Counted from the first letter of the stretch, positions 8,510 to 17,174 are shown. The stretch: DNA of 64,000 bases from Bacteroides sp. 224 (GCF_010500995.1 NZ_QVMK01000005.1:41309-105308); one strand, 5' to 3'. Program-made: numbers and translations. Notes: generated by a model from the letters alone, not told the origin.

Positions 8510-9448
8510 ATGATAAATCATTTGTCATTCCCTACACGTAAAGAGTCCTTTACGGTTATTGGAATTTCTGCTGTCTTCTTGTTGCTGACAGCAGTATTTG
8601 TAGAACTCCGTTCCGAACATCTATTAATTGTAGCCGGCTTTTTACTTTTATTCTTTGCCGGAGAACAGACGCGTAAACTTGCCGTTGCCATATTACCATT
8701 TATTGTATTTGGTGTTTCTTATGATTGGATGCGCGTTTATCCCAATTACATGGTAAATCCGATTGATGTGCAAAACTTGTACGAACTGGAAAAGCAGCTC
8801 TTTGGCATAAATACAGAAGGTGCAACATTGATTCCTTGTGAGTATTTTGCTTTGCATCATCATAGCATTGCCGATTTCTTTGCCGGCATTTTTTATCTGA
8901 CTTGGGTGCCTGTTCCTATTGCATTCGGACTATGGCTTTACTTTAAAAAAGAGCAGAAACTGTATTTGAGGTTTGCCCTTGTATTTCTGTTTGTGAATTT
9001 GTTGGGCTTTGCCGGTTATTATATTCATCCGGCTGCTCCACCTTGGTATGCTATAAACTATGGTTTTGAACCAATATTGAATACTCCGGGTAATGCGGCA
9101 GGGCTGGCACGGTTTGATGCGTTGTTGCATGTTTCTATTTTTGATTCTATTTATAGTCGTAACTCTAATGTATTTGCAGCCGTACCTTCTTTACATGCGG
9201 CTTATATGGTAGTTGCCGTATATTATGCTATTATAAAGAAGTGTAATTGGGCATTTACTTCTTTGCTGATTATATTAATGGTAGGCATTTGGTGTACGGC
9301 AGTTTATTCTTGTCACCATTACATTATTGATGTACTTTTGGGTATTTTCTGTGCTTTATTAGGTATCTTCCTTTTCGAAAAGGGTTTGATGAAGATCAAA
9401 GGATTCAGTGCCTTTATCAACAAATACTCGGATTATATAAAAAGATAG
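8510..9448 (+). CDS. PAP2/AUR1-like membrane enzyme, probable inositol phosphorylceramide synthase
   Basis: The 312-residue protein has about six membrane segments. It carries the AUR1/PAP2 histidine motifs AAVPSLHAAYMV near residue 225 and SCHHYIIDVLLGI near 265. Enzymes of this group move an inositol-phosphate head group from phosphatidylinositol to ceramide. Its start lies 3 bp after the previous stop, so it is the last gene of the operon. A hairpin follows at 9458. The assignment to inositol sphingolipid synthesis follows from operon content and the known Bacteroides pathway. A simple lipid phosphatase is the alternative. Confidence 0.82.
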   Translation: MINHLSFPTRKESFTVIGISAVFLLLTAVFVELRSEHLLIVAGFLLLFFAGEQTRKLAVAILPFIVFGVSYDWMRVYPNYMVNPIDVQNLYELEKQLFGINTEGATLIPCEYFALHHHSIADFFAGIFYLTWVPVPIAFGLWLYFKKEQKLYLRFALVFLFVNLLGFAGYYIHPAAPPWYAINYGFEPILNTPGNAAGLARFDALLHVSIFDSIYSRNSNVFAAVPSLHAAYMVVAVYYAIIKKCNWAFTSLLIILMVGIWCTAVYSCHHYIIDVLLGIFCALLGIFLFEKGLMKIKGFSAFINKYSDYIKR

Positions 9449-9457
9449 TGAGTGGTA

Positions 9458-9506
9458 GTGTAATGCTTACCCGAGGCAGTAATAAAAAAGGGTAAGCTCT
9501 TTACAC
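9458..9506. terminator. Bidirectional terminator between convergent genes
   Basis: GTGTAATGCTTACCC at 9458 pairs imperfectly with GGGTAAGCTCTTTACAC ending near 9506, around an AT-rich loop with an A-run (T-run on the minus strand). It lies between the inositol-lipid operon and the convergent RNase gene. Confidence 0.6.
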
Positions 9507-9519
9507 TCACCCTTTTCTA

Positions 9520-11094
9520 TTATTTATGATCTAATTCCTCTTTCATATCTATCTCTTCCCCGTTTTTGTCATAGAAGACATATTCAAGGAAGGCAAGCTT
9601 TTGGCTGGGAACTACTTTGATACCAAATCCGTATTTCATTTGCCATTTGCGTTTCAAAGAAACAAGTCCTTGATTTACAAATGCAGCTACATACGGATGG
9701 ATGTGTAACGAGAAGTTTTTGATCTTCAGTTTATTTACCAGATAGTCAATTTTACTCTCAAGTGTATCTGTGAATAATATGGATGACTTGATGGTTCCTT
9801 TACCATAACAGGTAGGACAAACTTCGGAAGTGTTTACGTCCATAGCAGGGCGCACCCGCTGACGGGTTATTTGCATTAATCCGAATTTGCTGAGAGGCAG
9901 AATGTTGTGCCTTGCTCTGTCTTTCTGCATGTTGGCAGTCATCCGTTCGTATACCTTTTGGCGGTTGGCAGCTTCGCCCATATCAATGAAGTCGACTACA
10001 ATGATACCCCCCATATCTCTTAACCTTAATTGGCGAGCCAGCTCGTCGGCTGCTCCCAGGTTTACCTCCAGTGCGTTTGCTTCTTGTCCATTGGCGTTTT
10101 TGGTGCGGTTTCCACTGTTCACGTCAACTACGTGCAATGCCTCTGTGTGCTCAATGATTAAATAAGCGCCGCTTTTGTAGGATATGGTTTTACCAAACGC
10201 CGATTTTATTTGTTTGGTAATGGCAAAATTGTCGAAAATAGGAAGTTGACCTTTATAGTGTTTTACAATTCCTTCCCGTTCGGGTGCGATGAGTGTTACG
10301 TAGTCTTTTATTTCTTTGTACACCGTTTCATCGTTCACATAAATGTTTTCGAAAGAAGGATTGAATAGGTCGCGAAGCATAGCTACGGCACGACTGGTTT
10401 CCTCATAGATTAATGTAGGATACTTGGTTGCCTTTTGCACTTTTACCATGCTTTCTTCCCACTGCCTTAATAATACTTTAAGCTCTCCGTCGAGTTCGGC
10501 TACGCGTTTTCCTTCGGCTACGGTACGTACTATTACTCCAAAATTCTTGGGCTTAATACTTTGTAGTAGTTGTTTGAGGCGGGCGCGCTCTTCGCTCGAT
10601 TTAATTTTTTGAGAAACGGAAACCTTATCATTGAAAGGAATAAGAACAAGGTATCTCCCCGCAAAAGATATTTCGGAAGTTAATCGGGGGCCTTTCGTTG
10701 AGATGGGTTCCTTGGCTATTTGCACCACTACTTCTTGTCCTACTTTGAGTGTGTTGGCTATGGTGCCATCTTTGTCAAGGTCGGGAAGCAGGGTTGCTTT
10801 GCCAATGTTAGTGATTTTTTTTCTGTCGCTTAAAGTTTGTTTTACGAACTTCTCCAGTGAGTTAAATTGAGGTCCCAGGTCTAAATAATGAAGAAAAGCG
10901 TCTTTCTCGTAACCGACATCTACAAAACAAGCATTTAATCCCGGCATCAATTTCTTGACGCGGCCTAAATACATGTTGCCCACCGAGAAAGAAACGTTTC
11001 TTCCTTCGCTTTGAAGTTCTACCAAACTTTTATCTTCTAAAAGTGCAATAGAAACCTCTTTGGGTTGTACATCAACTACTAATTCGCTTGTCAC
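9520..11094 (-). CDS. rng: Ribonuclease G/E family endoribonuclease
   Basis: The 524-residue cytoplasmic protein has an N-terminal S1-like region (GNMYLGRVKKLMPGLNACFV) and the RNase H-like catalytic core. The metal-binding aspartates lie in LHVVDVNSGN and IIVVDFIDMGE. The zinc-link cysteines are in VCPTCYGKG. The length fits RNase G (short form) rather than RNase E with its long scaffold tail. It takes part in rRNA maturation and mRNA decay. It is the last gene of a minus-strand group after HU and the 30-residue basic protein, with a hairpin in the 100-bp gap before it. Confidence 0.93.
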   Translation of the reverse strand: MTSELVVDVQPKEVSIALLEDKSLVELQSEGRNVSFSVGNMYLGRVKKLMPGLNACFVDVGYEKDAFLHYLDLGPQFNSLEKFVKQTLSDRKKITNIGKATLLPDLDKDGTIANTLKVGQEVVVQIAKEPISTKGPRLTSEISFAGRYLVLIPFNDKVSVSQKIKSSEERARLKQLLQSIKPKNFGVIVRTVAEGKRVAELDGELKVLLRQWEESMVKVQKATKYPTLIYEETSRAVAMLRDLFNPSFENIYVNDETVYKEIKDYVTLIAPEREGIVKHYKGQLPIFDNFAITKQIKSAFGKTISYKSGAYLIIEHTEALHVVDVNSGNRTKNANGQEANALEVNLGAADELARQLRLRDMGGIIVVDFIDMGEAANRQKVYERMTANMQKDRARHNILPLSKFGLMQITRQRVRPAMDVNTSEVCPTCYGKGTIKSSILFTDTLESKIDYLVNKLKIKNFSLHIHPYVAAFVNQGLVSLKRKWQMKYGFGIKVVPSQKLAFLEYVFYDKNGEEIDMKEELDHK

Positions 11095-11124
11095 TATTAT
11101 TGTTTATTATTTAGTACCTAACAG

Positions 11125-11169
11125 AAAGAACAAACCTGAAAGACATTTTGCTTTACAAGTTTGTTCTTT
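11125..11169. terminator. Hairpin between the COX24-like gene and rng
   Basis: AAAGAACAAAC and GTTTGTTCTTT form an 11-bp stem around a loop of about 23 bp. It could end transcription from HU and the small basic gene or act as a processing site before rng. There is no strong T-run on the minus strand. Confidence 0.45.
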
Positions 11170-11193
11170 ATCTCTGTTCATCAGACTATAAAA

Positions 11194-11286
11194 TTACTTT
11201 TTGCTTTTATGTCTGTTCTTTCTTAATCTTTTTTTACGCTTGTGCGTAGACATTTTATGTCTTTTTTTCTTCTTTCCGCTTGGCAT
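11194..11286 (-). CDS. AURKAIP1/COX24-domain mini ribosomal protein
   Basis: This tiny gene encodes 30 residues, more than half of them lysine or arginine: MPSGKKKKRHKMSTHKRKKR followed by LRKNRHKSKK. The pattern matches the AURKAIP1/COX24 domain (mS38-like) protein found throughout Bacteroidetes, which binds the small ribosomal subunit region in related systems. It lies 31 bp after the HU gene, on the same strand, so the two are probably co-transcribed. It is easily missed by gene finders because of its length. Confidence 0.85.
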   Translation of the reverse strand: MPSGKKKKRHKMSTHKRKKRLRKNRHKSKK

Positions 11287-11317
11287 AGCTTCACATTTTA
11301 TGGGTTAATATTTATGT

Positions 11318-11596
11318 TTACTTGTTTTTAACTACTTCTGCAAATGACTTAGCTGGTTTGAACGCTGCAACATTGTGCTCCGGTACGATAATAGCTGTGT
11401 TCTTGGAAATATTTCGAGCAGTTTTTTGTGCTCTCTTTTTTACCACAAAGCTACCGAAACCGCGTAAATATACATTCTCCTCATTAGTCAACGAATCCTT
11501 AATTACTTCCATAAACGAGTCAATTGCAGTCATTACGGTTATTTTGTCTATACCGGTATTTTTTGCAATTTCGTTTACAATATCTGCTTTAGTCAT
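11318..11596 (-). CDS. HU-family DNA-binding protein
   Basis: The 92-residue basic protein has the HU/IHF pattern: an N-terminal helical pair (MTKADIVNEIAKNTGI), then VYLRGFGSFVVKKRAQKTAR leading into the DNA-binding arm, then AAFKPAKSFAEVV at the end. It bends and compacts DNA in the nucleoid. A clear promoter element lies at 11667-11674 on the minus strand. The gene is first in a group with the 30-residue basic protein and rng. Confidence 0.95.
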   Translation of the reverse strand: MTKADIVNEIAKNTGIDKITVMTAIDSFMEVIKDSLTNEENVYLRGFGSFVVKKRAQKTARNISKNTAIIVPEHNVAAFKPAKSFAEVVKNK

Positions 11597-11666
11597 TTTT
11601 CTTTCAAAAAATAAATTATTACTTATGTTATTAGCTTATAATACAATAGCTTCGAAAATCGGATTG

Positions 11667-11674
11667 CAAATATA
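11667..11674 (-). promoter_or_regulatory. -7 element TATATTTG for the HU gene
   Basis: The minus strand reads TATATTTG, an exact TAnnTTTG match, about 70 bp before the HU start. A TTTG lies 16 bp further upstream, which is shorter than the usual gap. Confidence 0.55.
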
Positions 11675-11716
11675 GAGGTTTTTAGCTTCTCAAAAAAATA
11701 TATCCTGAACATTTTG

Positions 11717-11724
11717 TATTTTTG
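11717..11724 (+). promoter_or_regulatory. -7 element TATTTTTG directly before mutY
   Basis: TATTTTTG ends 3 bases before the mutY ATG at 11728. If used, transcription would begin at or within a few bases of the start codon, giving a leaderless message. Confidence 0.5.
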
Positions 11725-11727
11725 TGC

Positions 11728-12759
11728 ATGAATTTCACTCAAACGCTATTAGCTTGGTATCAAGACAACAAACGAGAACTTCCTTGGAGGGATACTTCTG
11801 ATCCGTATACCATTTGGATTTCTGAAATAATTCTTCAACAAACCCGGGTGGCGCAGGGTTATGAATATTTTCTGCGATTCATAAAGCGTTTTCCTGATGT
11901 AAAGGCATTGGCCGAGACTCATGAAGACGAAGTTATGAAATATTGGGAGGGTTTGGGGTATTATTCCCGTGCAAGAAATCTTCATGCTGCTGCCAAAAGC
12001 ATGGATGGTGTTTTTCCGAAAACTTATGAAGAAGTGTTGGCCCTGAAAGGGGTAGGAGAGTATACGGCTGCCGCTATTTGCTCATTTGCTTATAAAATGC
12101 CTTATGCGGTAGTAGATGGTAATGTGTATCGGGTACTGGCTCGCTATTTGGGAATCGACACTCCTATTGATTCTACTCAGGGAAAGAAATTGTTTGCTGC
12201 ATTGGCCAATGAATATTTAGATAAGAAAGAACCGGCTTTGTATAATCAGGCCATTATGGATTTCGGAGCCATACAATGTACGCCTCAATCTCCCGATTGC
12301 ATGTTTTGCCCTTTAATTGATATTTGTGTTGCTTTTAAGGAAGGGGCTATTGGTCGATTGCCTGTGAAGCAGCATAAAACCAAAACCACCAACCGATATT
12401 TCAATTACATTTATATATCTGCCGGAGAATATACATTTATACGCAAACGTGTGGGGAATGATATTTGGAAGAATCTTTTTGAAATTCCTCTCATAGAAAC
12501 GGAGCATCCGGTGTTGGAGGAGGAATTCCTGTCTTTACCTCAATTAAAGGAAATGTTGGGCGCAAATAAAGACTTTACTATTCGTTTGGTTTGCAGGGAT
12601 GTGAAACATGTACTTTCTCATCGAATTATCTACTCCAATTTTTATGAAGTTGAATTTTCCGAAGCTATAGATTCTTTCTTCGATTATGTGAAAATACATA
12701 AGAGTGATTGGCAGGAATATGCTTTTCCAAGATTGCTTCAGCAGGTCATTCATTTTTAG
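11728..12759 (+). CDS. mutY: A/G-specific adenine glycosylase
   Basis: The 343-residue protein removes adenine mispaired with 8-oxoguanine. The N-terminal domain has the catalytic-glutamate motif WISEIILQQTRV, the helix-hairpin-helix LKGVGEYTAAAI and the catalytic aspartate in AVVDGNVYRVLAR. The iron-sulfur cluster cysteines are in CTPQSPDCMFCPLIDIC (C-x6-C-x2-C-x5-C). A C-terminal NUDIX-like domain that reads 8-oxoguanine follows, with LPVKQHKTKTTNRYF near its start. The ATG at 11728 is preferred over a TTG two codons upstream. It stands alone between divergent HU and convergent MaoC genes. Confidence 0.95.
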   Translation: MNFTQTLLAWYQDNKRELPWRDTSDPYTIWISEIILQQTRVAQGYEYFLRFIKRFPDVKALAETHEDEVMKYWEGLGYYSRARNLHAAAKSMDGVFPKTYEEVLALKGVGEYTAAAICSFAYKMPYAVVDGNVYRVLARYLGIDTPIDSTQGKKLFAALANEYLDKKEPALYNQAIMDFGAIQCTPQSPDCMFCPLIDICVAFKEGAIGRLPVKQHKTKTTNRYFNYIYISAGEYTFIRKRVGNDIWKNLFEIPLIETEHPVLEEEFLSLPQLKEMLGANKDFTIRLVCRDVKHVLSHRIIYSNFYEVEFSEAIDSFFDYVKIHKSDWQEYAFPRLLQQVIHF

Positions 12760-12837
12760 AACACAGAGACACGAAGACACGGAGTCTTTCATTTACAGAG
12801 GATTATAAATCTCTGTGTCTTCGTGTCTCTGTGTTCT
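12758..12837. repeat. Hairpin with 8-bp tandem arms (ACACAGAG/ACACGAAG), terminator candidate
   Basis: The left arm ACACAGAG, ACACGAAG, ACACGGAG is answered by CTCTGTGTCTTCGTGTCTC and TGTGTTCT. The arms are about 27 bp, nearly perfect, with a 26-bp loop. It begins at the mutY stop codon and lies between convergent genes. The arm sequence resembles the element at 4673-4740. Confidence 0.8.
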
Positions 12838-12873
12838 TTCAAATGAGCACTTCTTTTTTTATGATGAGATCGT

Positions 12874-13338
12874 TTATACGAAATGATACAAGAAAACAAC
12901 GGTTCCTTCCATTGCATTCTTTCTGGCACCTTTAATTTCCAGTGTCATTTTTATTTCTGCTTTGCTTACCCCTCTTAGATTGACGATGGATTGAAGCTTG
13001 GTTACCAATCTTACTTCATCTCCGGGAAGTACAGCTTGGTTGAATCGAAGTTTCTCGATTCCATAGTTGATCAACATTTTGGTGTTGTTCACTTCAATGA
13101 TTTGATTCCATAAATGAGGAAGCAATGATAAAGTCAGATAGCCGTGGGCAATAGTACTTTTGAAAGGACTTTCTGTTTTTGCTCTCTCTGTATCCACATG
13201 TATCCATTGGTGGTCTAAAGTGGCATCTGCAAATAGATTAATACGCTCTTGTGTGACAGTAAGATAATCCGAAGCACCCAGTTCCTTTCCTACATATTGC
13301 TCGAAATCTTCAAAAGAGTTAATAATAACTTTACTCAT
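12874..13338 (-). CDS. MaoC-family hydratase
   Basis: The 154-residue hot-dog-fold protein has the hydratase motif FADATLDHQWIHVD with the catalytic Asp and His, then STIAHGYLTLSLLP, which are the defining blocks of MaoC-type (R)-specific enoyl-CoA hydratases. It probably hydrates an enoyl-CoA or acyl thioester in the cytoplasm. It is a single gene divergent from ssb, with promoter elements for both in the gap. The substrate cannot be deduced from context. Confidence 0.87.
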   Translation of the reverse strand: MSKVIINSFEDFEQYVGKELGASDYLTVTQERINLFADATLDHQWIHVDTERAKTESPFKSTIAHGYLTLSLLPHLWNQIIEVNNTKMLINYGIEKLRFNQAVLPGDEVRLVTKLQSIVNLRGVSKAEIKMTLEIKGARKNAMEGTVVFLYHFV

Positions 13339-13383
13339 ACGTGTTTTTTAGACGTTTTACTATGATAGTGTATAATTTTATAG

Positions 13384-13391
13384 CAAAGATA
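13384..13391 (-). promoter_or_regulatory. -7 element TATCTTTG for the MaoC gene
   Basis: The minus strand reads TATCTTTG, an exact TAnnTTTG match, 45 bp before the start. It is divergent from the ssb promoter. Confidence 0.5.
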
Positions 13392-13411
13392 GTCGACTTA
13401 TTTGAAATAAC

Positions 13412-13442
13412 TTGCATCGTGTTCCAAAACTTCTTATTTTTG
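13412..13442 (+). promoter_or_regulatory. ssb promoter
   Basis: TTG at 13412, a 20-bp gap and TATTTTTG at 13435-13442 fit the Bacteroides -33/-7 arrangement. The ssb ATG follows 27 bp later. Confidence 0.55.
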
Positions 13443-13469
13443 AACTCTAAAATCATAAATAAACGAACT

Positions 13470-13904
13470 ATGTCAATAAACAAAGTCATTCTTGTGGGAA
13501 ATCTGGGCAAAGACCCTGAGGTAAGATACTTGGATAGCGGAGTGGCTGTAGCTACTTTCCCGTTGGCTACTACCGAACGCGGATATACATTGCAAAACGG
13601 CACGCAAGTACCCGACAGAACCGAATGGCATAATCTGGTATTGTGGCGCGGTTTTGCCGAAACAGCAGAGAAATACCTGCATAAAGGTGATAAGCTTTAT
13701 ATTGAAGGAAAGATAAAAACTCGTTCTTACGATGATCAAGCCGGAAATAAGAGATATGTCACCGAAATCTTTGTAGATGTTATGGAGATGCTTTCTACCC
13801 GAGGAGCCGCCTCAGGAGTGCAATCAACTGCGGCACCTGCACAGACTCAACAACCTCAACAAAACATAGGAGGAAATAACCAAACGGACGACTTGCCGTT
13901 TTAA
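13470..13904 (+). CDS. ssb: Single-stranded DNA-binding protein
   Basis: The 144-residue protein has the OB-fold SSB signature: MSINKVILVGNLGKDPEVRY, then WHNLVLWRGFAETAEKYLHK and YIEGKIKTRSYDD. The C terminus ends in the acidic tip DDLPF that recruits repair proteins, after a glutamine-rich linker. An open extension upstream to 13341 has no similarity to SSB and spans the promoter, so the ATG at 13470 is used. The order ssb, gldE, phosphopantetheinyl transferase is typical of Bacteroides. Confidence 0.95.
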   Translation: MSINKVILVGNLGKDPEVRYLDSGVAVATFPLATTERGYTLQNGTQVPDRTEWHNLVLWRGFAETAEKYLHKGDKLYIEGKIKTRSYDDQAGNKRYVTEIFVDVMEMLSTRGAASGVQSTAAPAQTQQPQQNIGGNNQTDDLPF

Positions 13905-13911
13905 ATAAAAT

Positions 13912-14046
13912 AGTTACGAGTTACAGGTTACAAGTTACGAGTAATACTATGCAGCATATCTTGTAACTCGTAACTTGTAACTCGTAACTCGTAACTTGTA
14001 ACTCGTAACTTGTAACTCGTAACTCGTAACTTGTAACTCGTAACTA
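13912..14046. repeat. Heptamer hairpin element (GTAACTC/GTAACTT) with ATGCAGCAT loop
   Basis: The left arm has GTTACGA, GTTACAG, GTTACAA, GTTACGA units. The right arm has about twelve GTAACTC or GTAACTT units in tandem up to 14046. The loop contains the palindrome ATGCAGCAT at 13949-13957. Right-arm units far outnumber left-arm units, so the tract has probably expanded by slippage. It fills the gap between ssb and gldE. Confidence 0.88.
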
Positions 14047-14072
14047 ATACGTGTAACTAAAAAAATAGACTT

Positions 14073-15392
14073 TTGGACTCAGACGATCATTTATGCCGTT
14101 TGGCAGACATTTTCAGTGGAATTTCAGTGAATGCTCCGTCTACTTCGGAGATTATAGCCATCATATTGGCTGCGTTATTACTACTTATATCCGGTTTTGC
14201 CTCCGCCTCGGAGATTGCATTCTTTTCTTTGTCTCCTTCCGATAAAAATGAAATAGATGAAGGAGCTCACCCTGCTGACAGTAAAGTTCGTAAATTATTG
14301 AGCAATACAGAACGCTTGCTGGCTACTGTGCTGATTACCAATAACTTTGTGAATGTAACCATCATTATGCTATGCAATTACTTCTTTATGGGTATTTTCA
14401 ATTTTGCATCGCCTATTGCAGAGTTTTTAATACTTACCGTAGTATTGACCTTTCTGCTGTTGTTGTTTGGAGAGATCATACCTAAACTTTATTCAGCACA
14501 AAAAACGTTGGCTTTCACTCGTTTTGCCGCACCGGGTATTTTGATGTTTCGTACCATTTTTTATCCCTTGGCTTCGCTATTAATGCATTCTTCTACCTTT
14601 ATGAATAAGCATTTAACAAAGAAGAGCCGCATCATATCAGTGAGCGAACTTTCGCAAGCATTGGATTTAACAAACAAAGAAGAACTGTCGGAAGAGAATA
14701 CTATTTTAGAAGGAATAGTTCGTTTTGGTGGCGAAACAGCCAAAGAAGTGATGACTTCTCGCATTGATATGGTAGATTTGGATATTCGTACTCCTTATAA
14801 AGAGGTGCTCCAATGTATTATTGATAATGCTTACTCGCGTATACCCATATATTCAGGTTCGAGAGATAATATTAAAGGCATTTTGTATATAAAAGATCTT
14901 CTGCCTCATATTAATAAAGGAGAAAGCTTTCGTTGGCAAACGCTTATACGTCCGGCCTATTTTGTTCCGGAAACGAAGATGATTGATGATTTGCTAAAAG
15001 ATTTTCAAGCCAATAAAACACATATTGCCATTGTAGTAGATGAGTTTGGAGGTACATCCGGACTTATAACTATGGAAGATATCATCGAAGAAATCGTAGG
15101 AGAAATTCAGGACGAATATGATGATGAAGAAAAAACGTACGTTGTATTGAACGATCATACCTGGATATTTGAGGGTAAAACCTTATTGACCGATTTCTAC
15201 CGGGTTGCAGAAGTGGAGGAAGATTTGTTCGATAAAGTTTCCGGTGATGCCGATACGATTGCCGGATTGCTTCTTGAAGTAAAAGGAGAATTTCCTAAAC
15301 TGCATGAAAAGCTTGTGTATGAAAACTATGAGTTTGAAGTGCTCGAAATGGATAACAGAAGAATCTTGAAAGTGAAGTTTTCAAAAAAATAA
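14073..15392 (+). CDS. gldE: GldE, CorC/HlyC-type gliding-associated membrane protein
   Basis: The 439-residue protein has an N-terminal DUF21 membrane domain with about four helices (for example IIAIILAALLLLISGFASAS). A CBS domain pair follows (about residues 210-330; motifs DNAYSRIPIYSG and VVDEFGGTSGLITMEDIIEE), then a C-terminal CorC/HlyC transporter-associated domain. GldE was found through gliding motility in Flavobacterium, but it is present in non-gliding Bacteroides beside ssb. The start is taken as TTG at 14073; no suitable ATG precedes the first helix. Its stop overlaps the next ATG (TAATG). Confidence 0.87.
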   Translation: MDSDDHLCRLADIFSGISVNAPSTSEIIAIILAALLLLISGFASASEIAFFSLSPSDKNEIDEGAHPADSKVRKLLSNTERLLATVLITNNFVNVTIIMLCNYFFMGIFNFASPIAEFLILTVVLTFLLLLFGEIIPKLYSAQKTLAFTRFAAPGILMFRTIFYPLASLLMHSSTFMNKHLTKKSRIISVSELSQALDLTNKEELSEENTILEGIVRFGGETAKEVMTSRIDMVDLDIRTPYKEVLQCIIDNAYSRIPIYSGSRDNIKGILYIKDLLPHINKGESFRWQTLIRPAYFVPETKMIDDLLKDFQANKTHIAIVVDEFGGTSGLITMEDIIEEIVGEIQDEYDDEEKTYVVLNDHTWIFEGKTLLTDFYRVAEVEEDLFDKVSGDADTIAGLLLEVKGEFPKLHEKLVYENYEFEVLEMDNRRILKVKFSKK

Positions 15393-16036
15393 TGCCGTTA
15401 TTTAAACAATACAACCAATATCACTGCCGATGGGCTATCTGGAAACAGGAAGAAAGCATTGATCAACTTTTGATGAAACTTCCTGTGATGGGCCGTGCCG
15501 AATACCTCAAAGGCATGGAGGCTTTTACTTCCGAATCTCGACGGCTGGAGTGGTTGGCTATTCGTGTGTTGCTTTTCGAACTCTTAGGAGAGATGAAGAA
15601 GGTGCTCTACGAACCTTCCGGGAAACCTTATCTGGCCGATGCTTCTGCCCATATAAGCATCTCTCATACCAAGGGATATGTGGCTGTTATTGTAAGCCGG
15701 CGGCATGAGGTGGGTATTGATATAGAACAATACAGAGATCGTGTGTTGAAGGTAGCCCATAAATTTGTGCGCGAGGATGAGAAGGCACATATTAACCCCG
15801 AAAAAGAAATACTCTCTCTGCTCCTGATATGGTCTGCCAAAGAAGTTATGTTTAAATGTATGAATGAGAGTGAAGTAGATTTCCGAGCGCATTTAATGGT
15901 GGAATTACCCGCCGATTCCAAGCCCTTTATGAACTGTCGCGAGTATCGTACATCCCTAAGAAAACGTTTCCTGATTTATTACTTAACTCATCCCGATTTT
16001 GTGATGACGTGGACGATAGAAGAGCCGGAACTTTAA
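15392..16036 (+). CDS. 4'-Phosphopantetheinyl transferase superfamily protein
   Basis: The 214-residue cytoplasmic protein has the Sfp/AcpT motifs HISISHTKGYVAV, EVGIDIEQYRDRV (magnesium-binding acids) and LIWSAKEVMFKC. It transfers the phosphopantetheine arm from CoA to carrier proteins. It overlaps gldE by one base, so translation is likely coupled. Which carrier protein it serves is not shown by context. Confidence 0.87.
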   Translation: MPLFKQYNQYHCRWAIWKQEESIDQLLMKLPVMGRAEYLKGMEAFTSESRRLEWLAIRVLLFELLGEMKKVLYEPSGKPYLADASAHISISHTKGYVAVIVSRRHEVGIDIEQYRDRVLKVAHKFVREDEKAHINPEKEILSLLLIWSAKEVMFKCMNESEVDFRAHLMVELPADSKPFMNCREYRTSLRKRFLIYYLTHPDFVMTWTIEEPEL

Positions 16037-16052
16037 GCTGAAGATTTTTCTT

Positions 16053-16140
16053 GCGGCCGTGGCAGGATATTGTAGCGGCCGTGGCAGAATATTGGAACGG
16101 CCGCAAGAGTTTTCTTCAACGGCCGCAAGAAATCATCTTT
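16053..16140. repeat. 22-bp periodic array with CGGCCG core, 4 units
   Basis: Cores GCGGCCG, GCGGCCG, ACGGCCG and ACGGCCG start at 16053, 16075, 16097 and 16119, exactly 22 bp apart. The first two units share GTGGCAG and ATATTG; the last two share CAAGA. It fills the 100-bp gap between two convergent genes and reaches the stop of the minus-strand gene. See 985, 27736 and 40454 for arrays with identical spacing. Confidence 0.85.
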
Positions 16141-17065
16141 ACTCGTTTTGTTGAGAGGCAAAAAAACGCTCTATTGCTTTTGCCTTTTCTTCGTTACGCT
16201 GTTGTCTGCGTTTTAATCTGTTTCCTTTCATAGATATGGCATCCACCAATTCATTGAGAGTTTTCAATTTGTAACTTACATAGGTTCTTCTATTGAGCCC
16301 TATTTCTGTTATCATATTGCGATCTTGAATGATGTTGAGTAATTTGTGGTATTGATATTTAGAGGTGTATTTATCATGAGCCTTTTTAAAGGTTTTGTTT
16401 TTAAGAAGTAATGTCAGTTCATCCTTATTCTTTGCTCCGAACATTCTGCATTTAATCATATCCGAGGTGGTGCAGGCAAATTCTTTATTTCCTATGATAG
16501 ATAAAATGCCTAAATACATGGCCCATACGGCACGCTCATCTGCCTGCATCTTATCTTTTTGGGTGTAGATATTCATCATTACCTTGCCGTTTAAAAGGAT
16601 AAAGGGGCAGCCTTCGAAAGAGTATTTCTTCAAATGTTCATTCACCAGGAGAATGGTGTATTTAACGGTTTCCGTATTCAACTCAAGCATTTTATAGACT
16701 TGGCGTATTTTATACCAGGCCATTAATAGATGGTGAAAATCGGGATTCTCTTCACTGTAACTTAACAGATATTCGAATTCTTCCTCCGGATTAAATTCAT
16801 TTCCCGAAGTATCGAATCCGTTATAATCCTCATCGTAAGGGAAATCAACCATCGTATGGAATGTATGTATAAGCTGGTCGGTAAGGCCTTTTAAGTCTCT
16901 GTAAATGCAATAAATGAACTCCTTGTATGCATCGTTTTCAGAAACGTTTATTTTGTTTGCAGTAAAATATATGCCAACATGGAACATCGTATTAATAGTT
17001 TCTGCATCTACAATTAACTCTTTCAATAGGGGGAGGGGAATGAGTATAAACGGATTTTTCTCCAT
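16139..17065 (-). CDS. Conserved hypothetical protein, possibly plasmid/element derived
   Basis: I do not recognise a named family. The 308-residue protein opens with MEKNPFILIPLPLLKELI, resembling hypothetical proteins often seen in Bacteroides mobile elements. It is largely helical, has an acidic stretch near residues 75-100 (FPYDEDYNGFD) and a very basic C terminus (KGNRLKRRQQRNEEKAKA), suggesting nucleic-acid contact. There is no signal peptide or membrane segment. It stands alone, preceded by an AT-rich region with direct repeats at 17175-17263 and followed by a 22-bp array. A replication or DNA-binding role is a guess. Confidence 0.6.
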   Translation of the reverse strand: MEKNPFILIPLPLLKELIVDAETINTMFHVGIYFTANKINVSENDAYKEFIYCIYRDLKGLTDQLIHTFHTMVDFPYDEDYNGFDTSGNEFNPEEEFEYLLSYSEENPDFHHLLMAWYKIRQVYKMLELNTETVKYTILLVNEHLKKYSFEGCPFILLNGKVMMNIYTQKDKMQADERAVWAMYLGILSIIGNKEFACTTSDMIKCRMFGAKNKDELTLLLKNKTFKKAHDKYTSKYQYHKLLNIIQDRNMITEIGLNRRTYVSYKLKTLNELVDAISMKGNRLKRRQQRNEEKAKAIERFFASQQNE

Positions 17066-17174
17066 GTGTTTGTTTGGTTATTTAATGAAAGACAAATATA
17101 AGGAAGACTTTTTATTTGCTGAAATGATATAGCTAAACGAATGTTAAAAATGAGACACTTTAATAATGATCATC

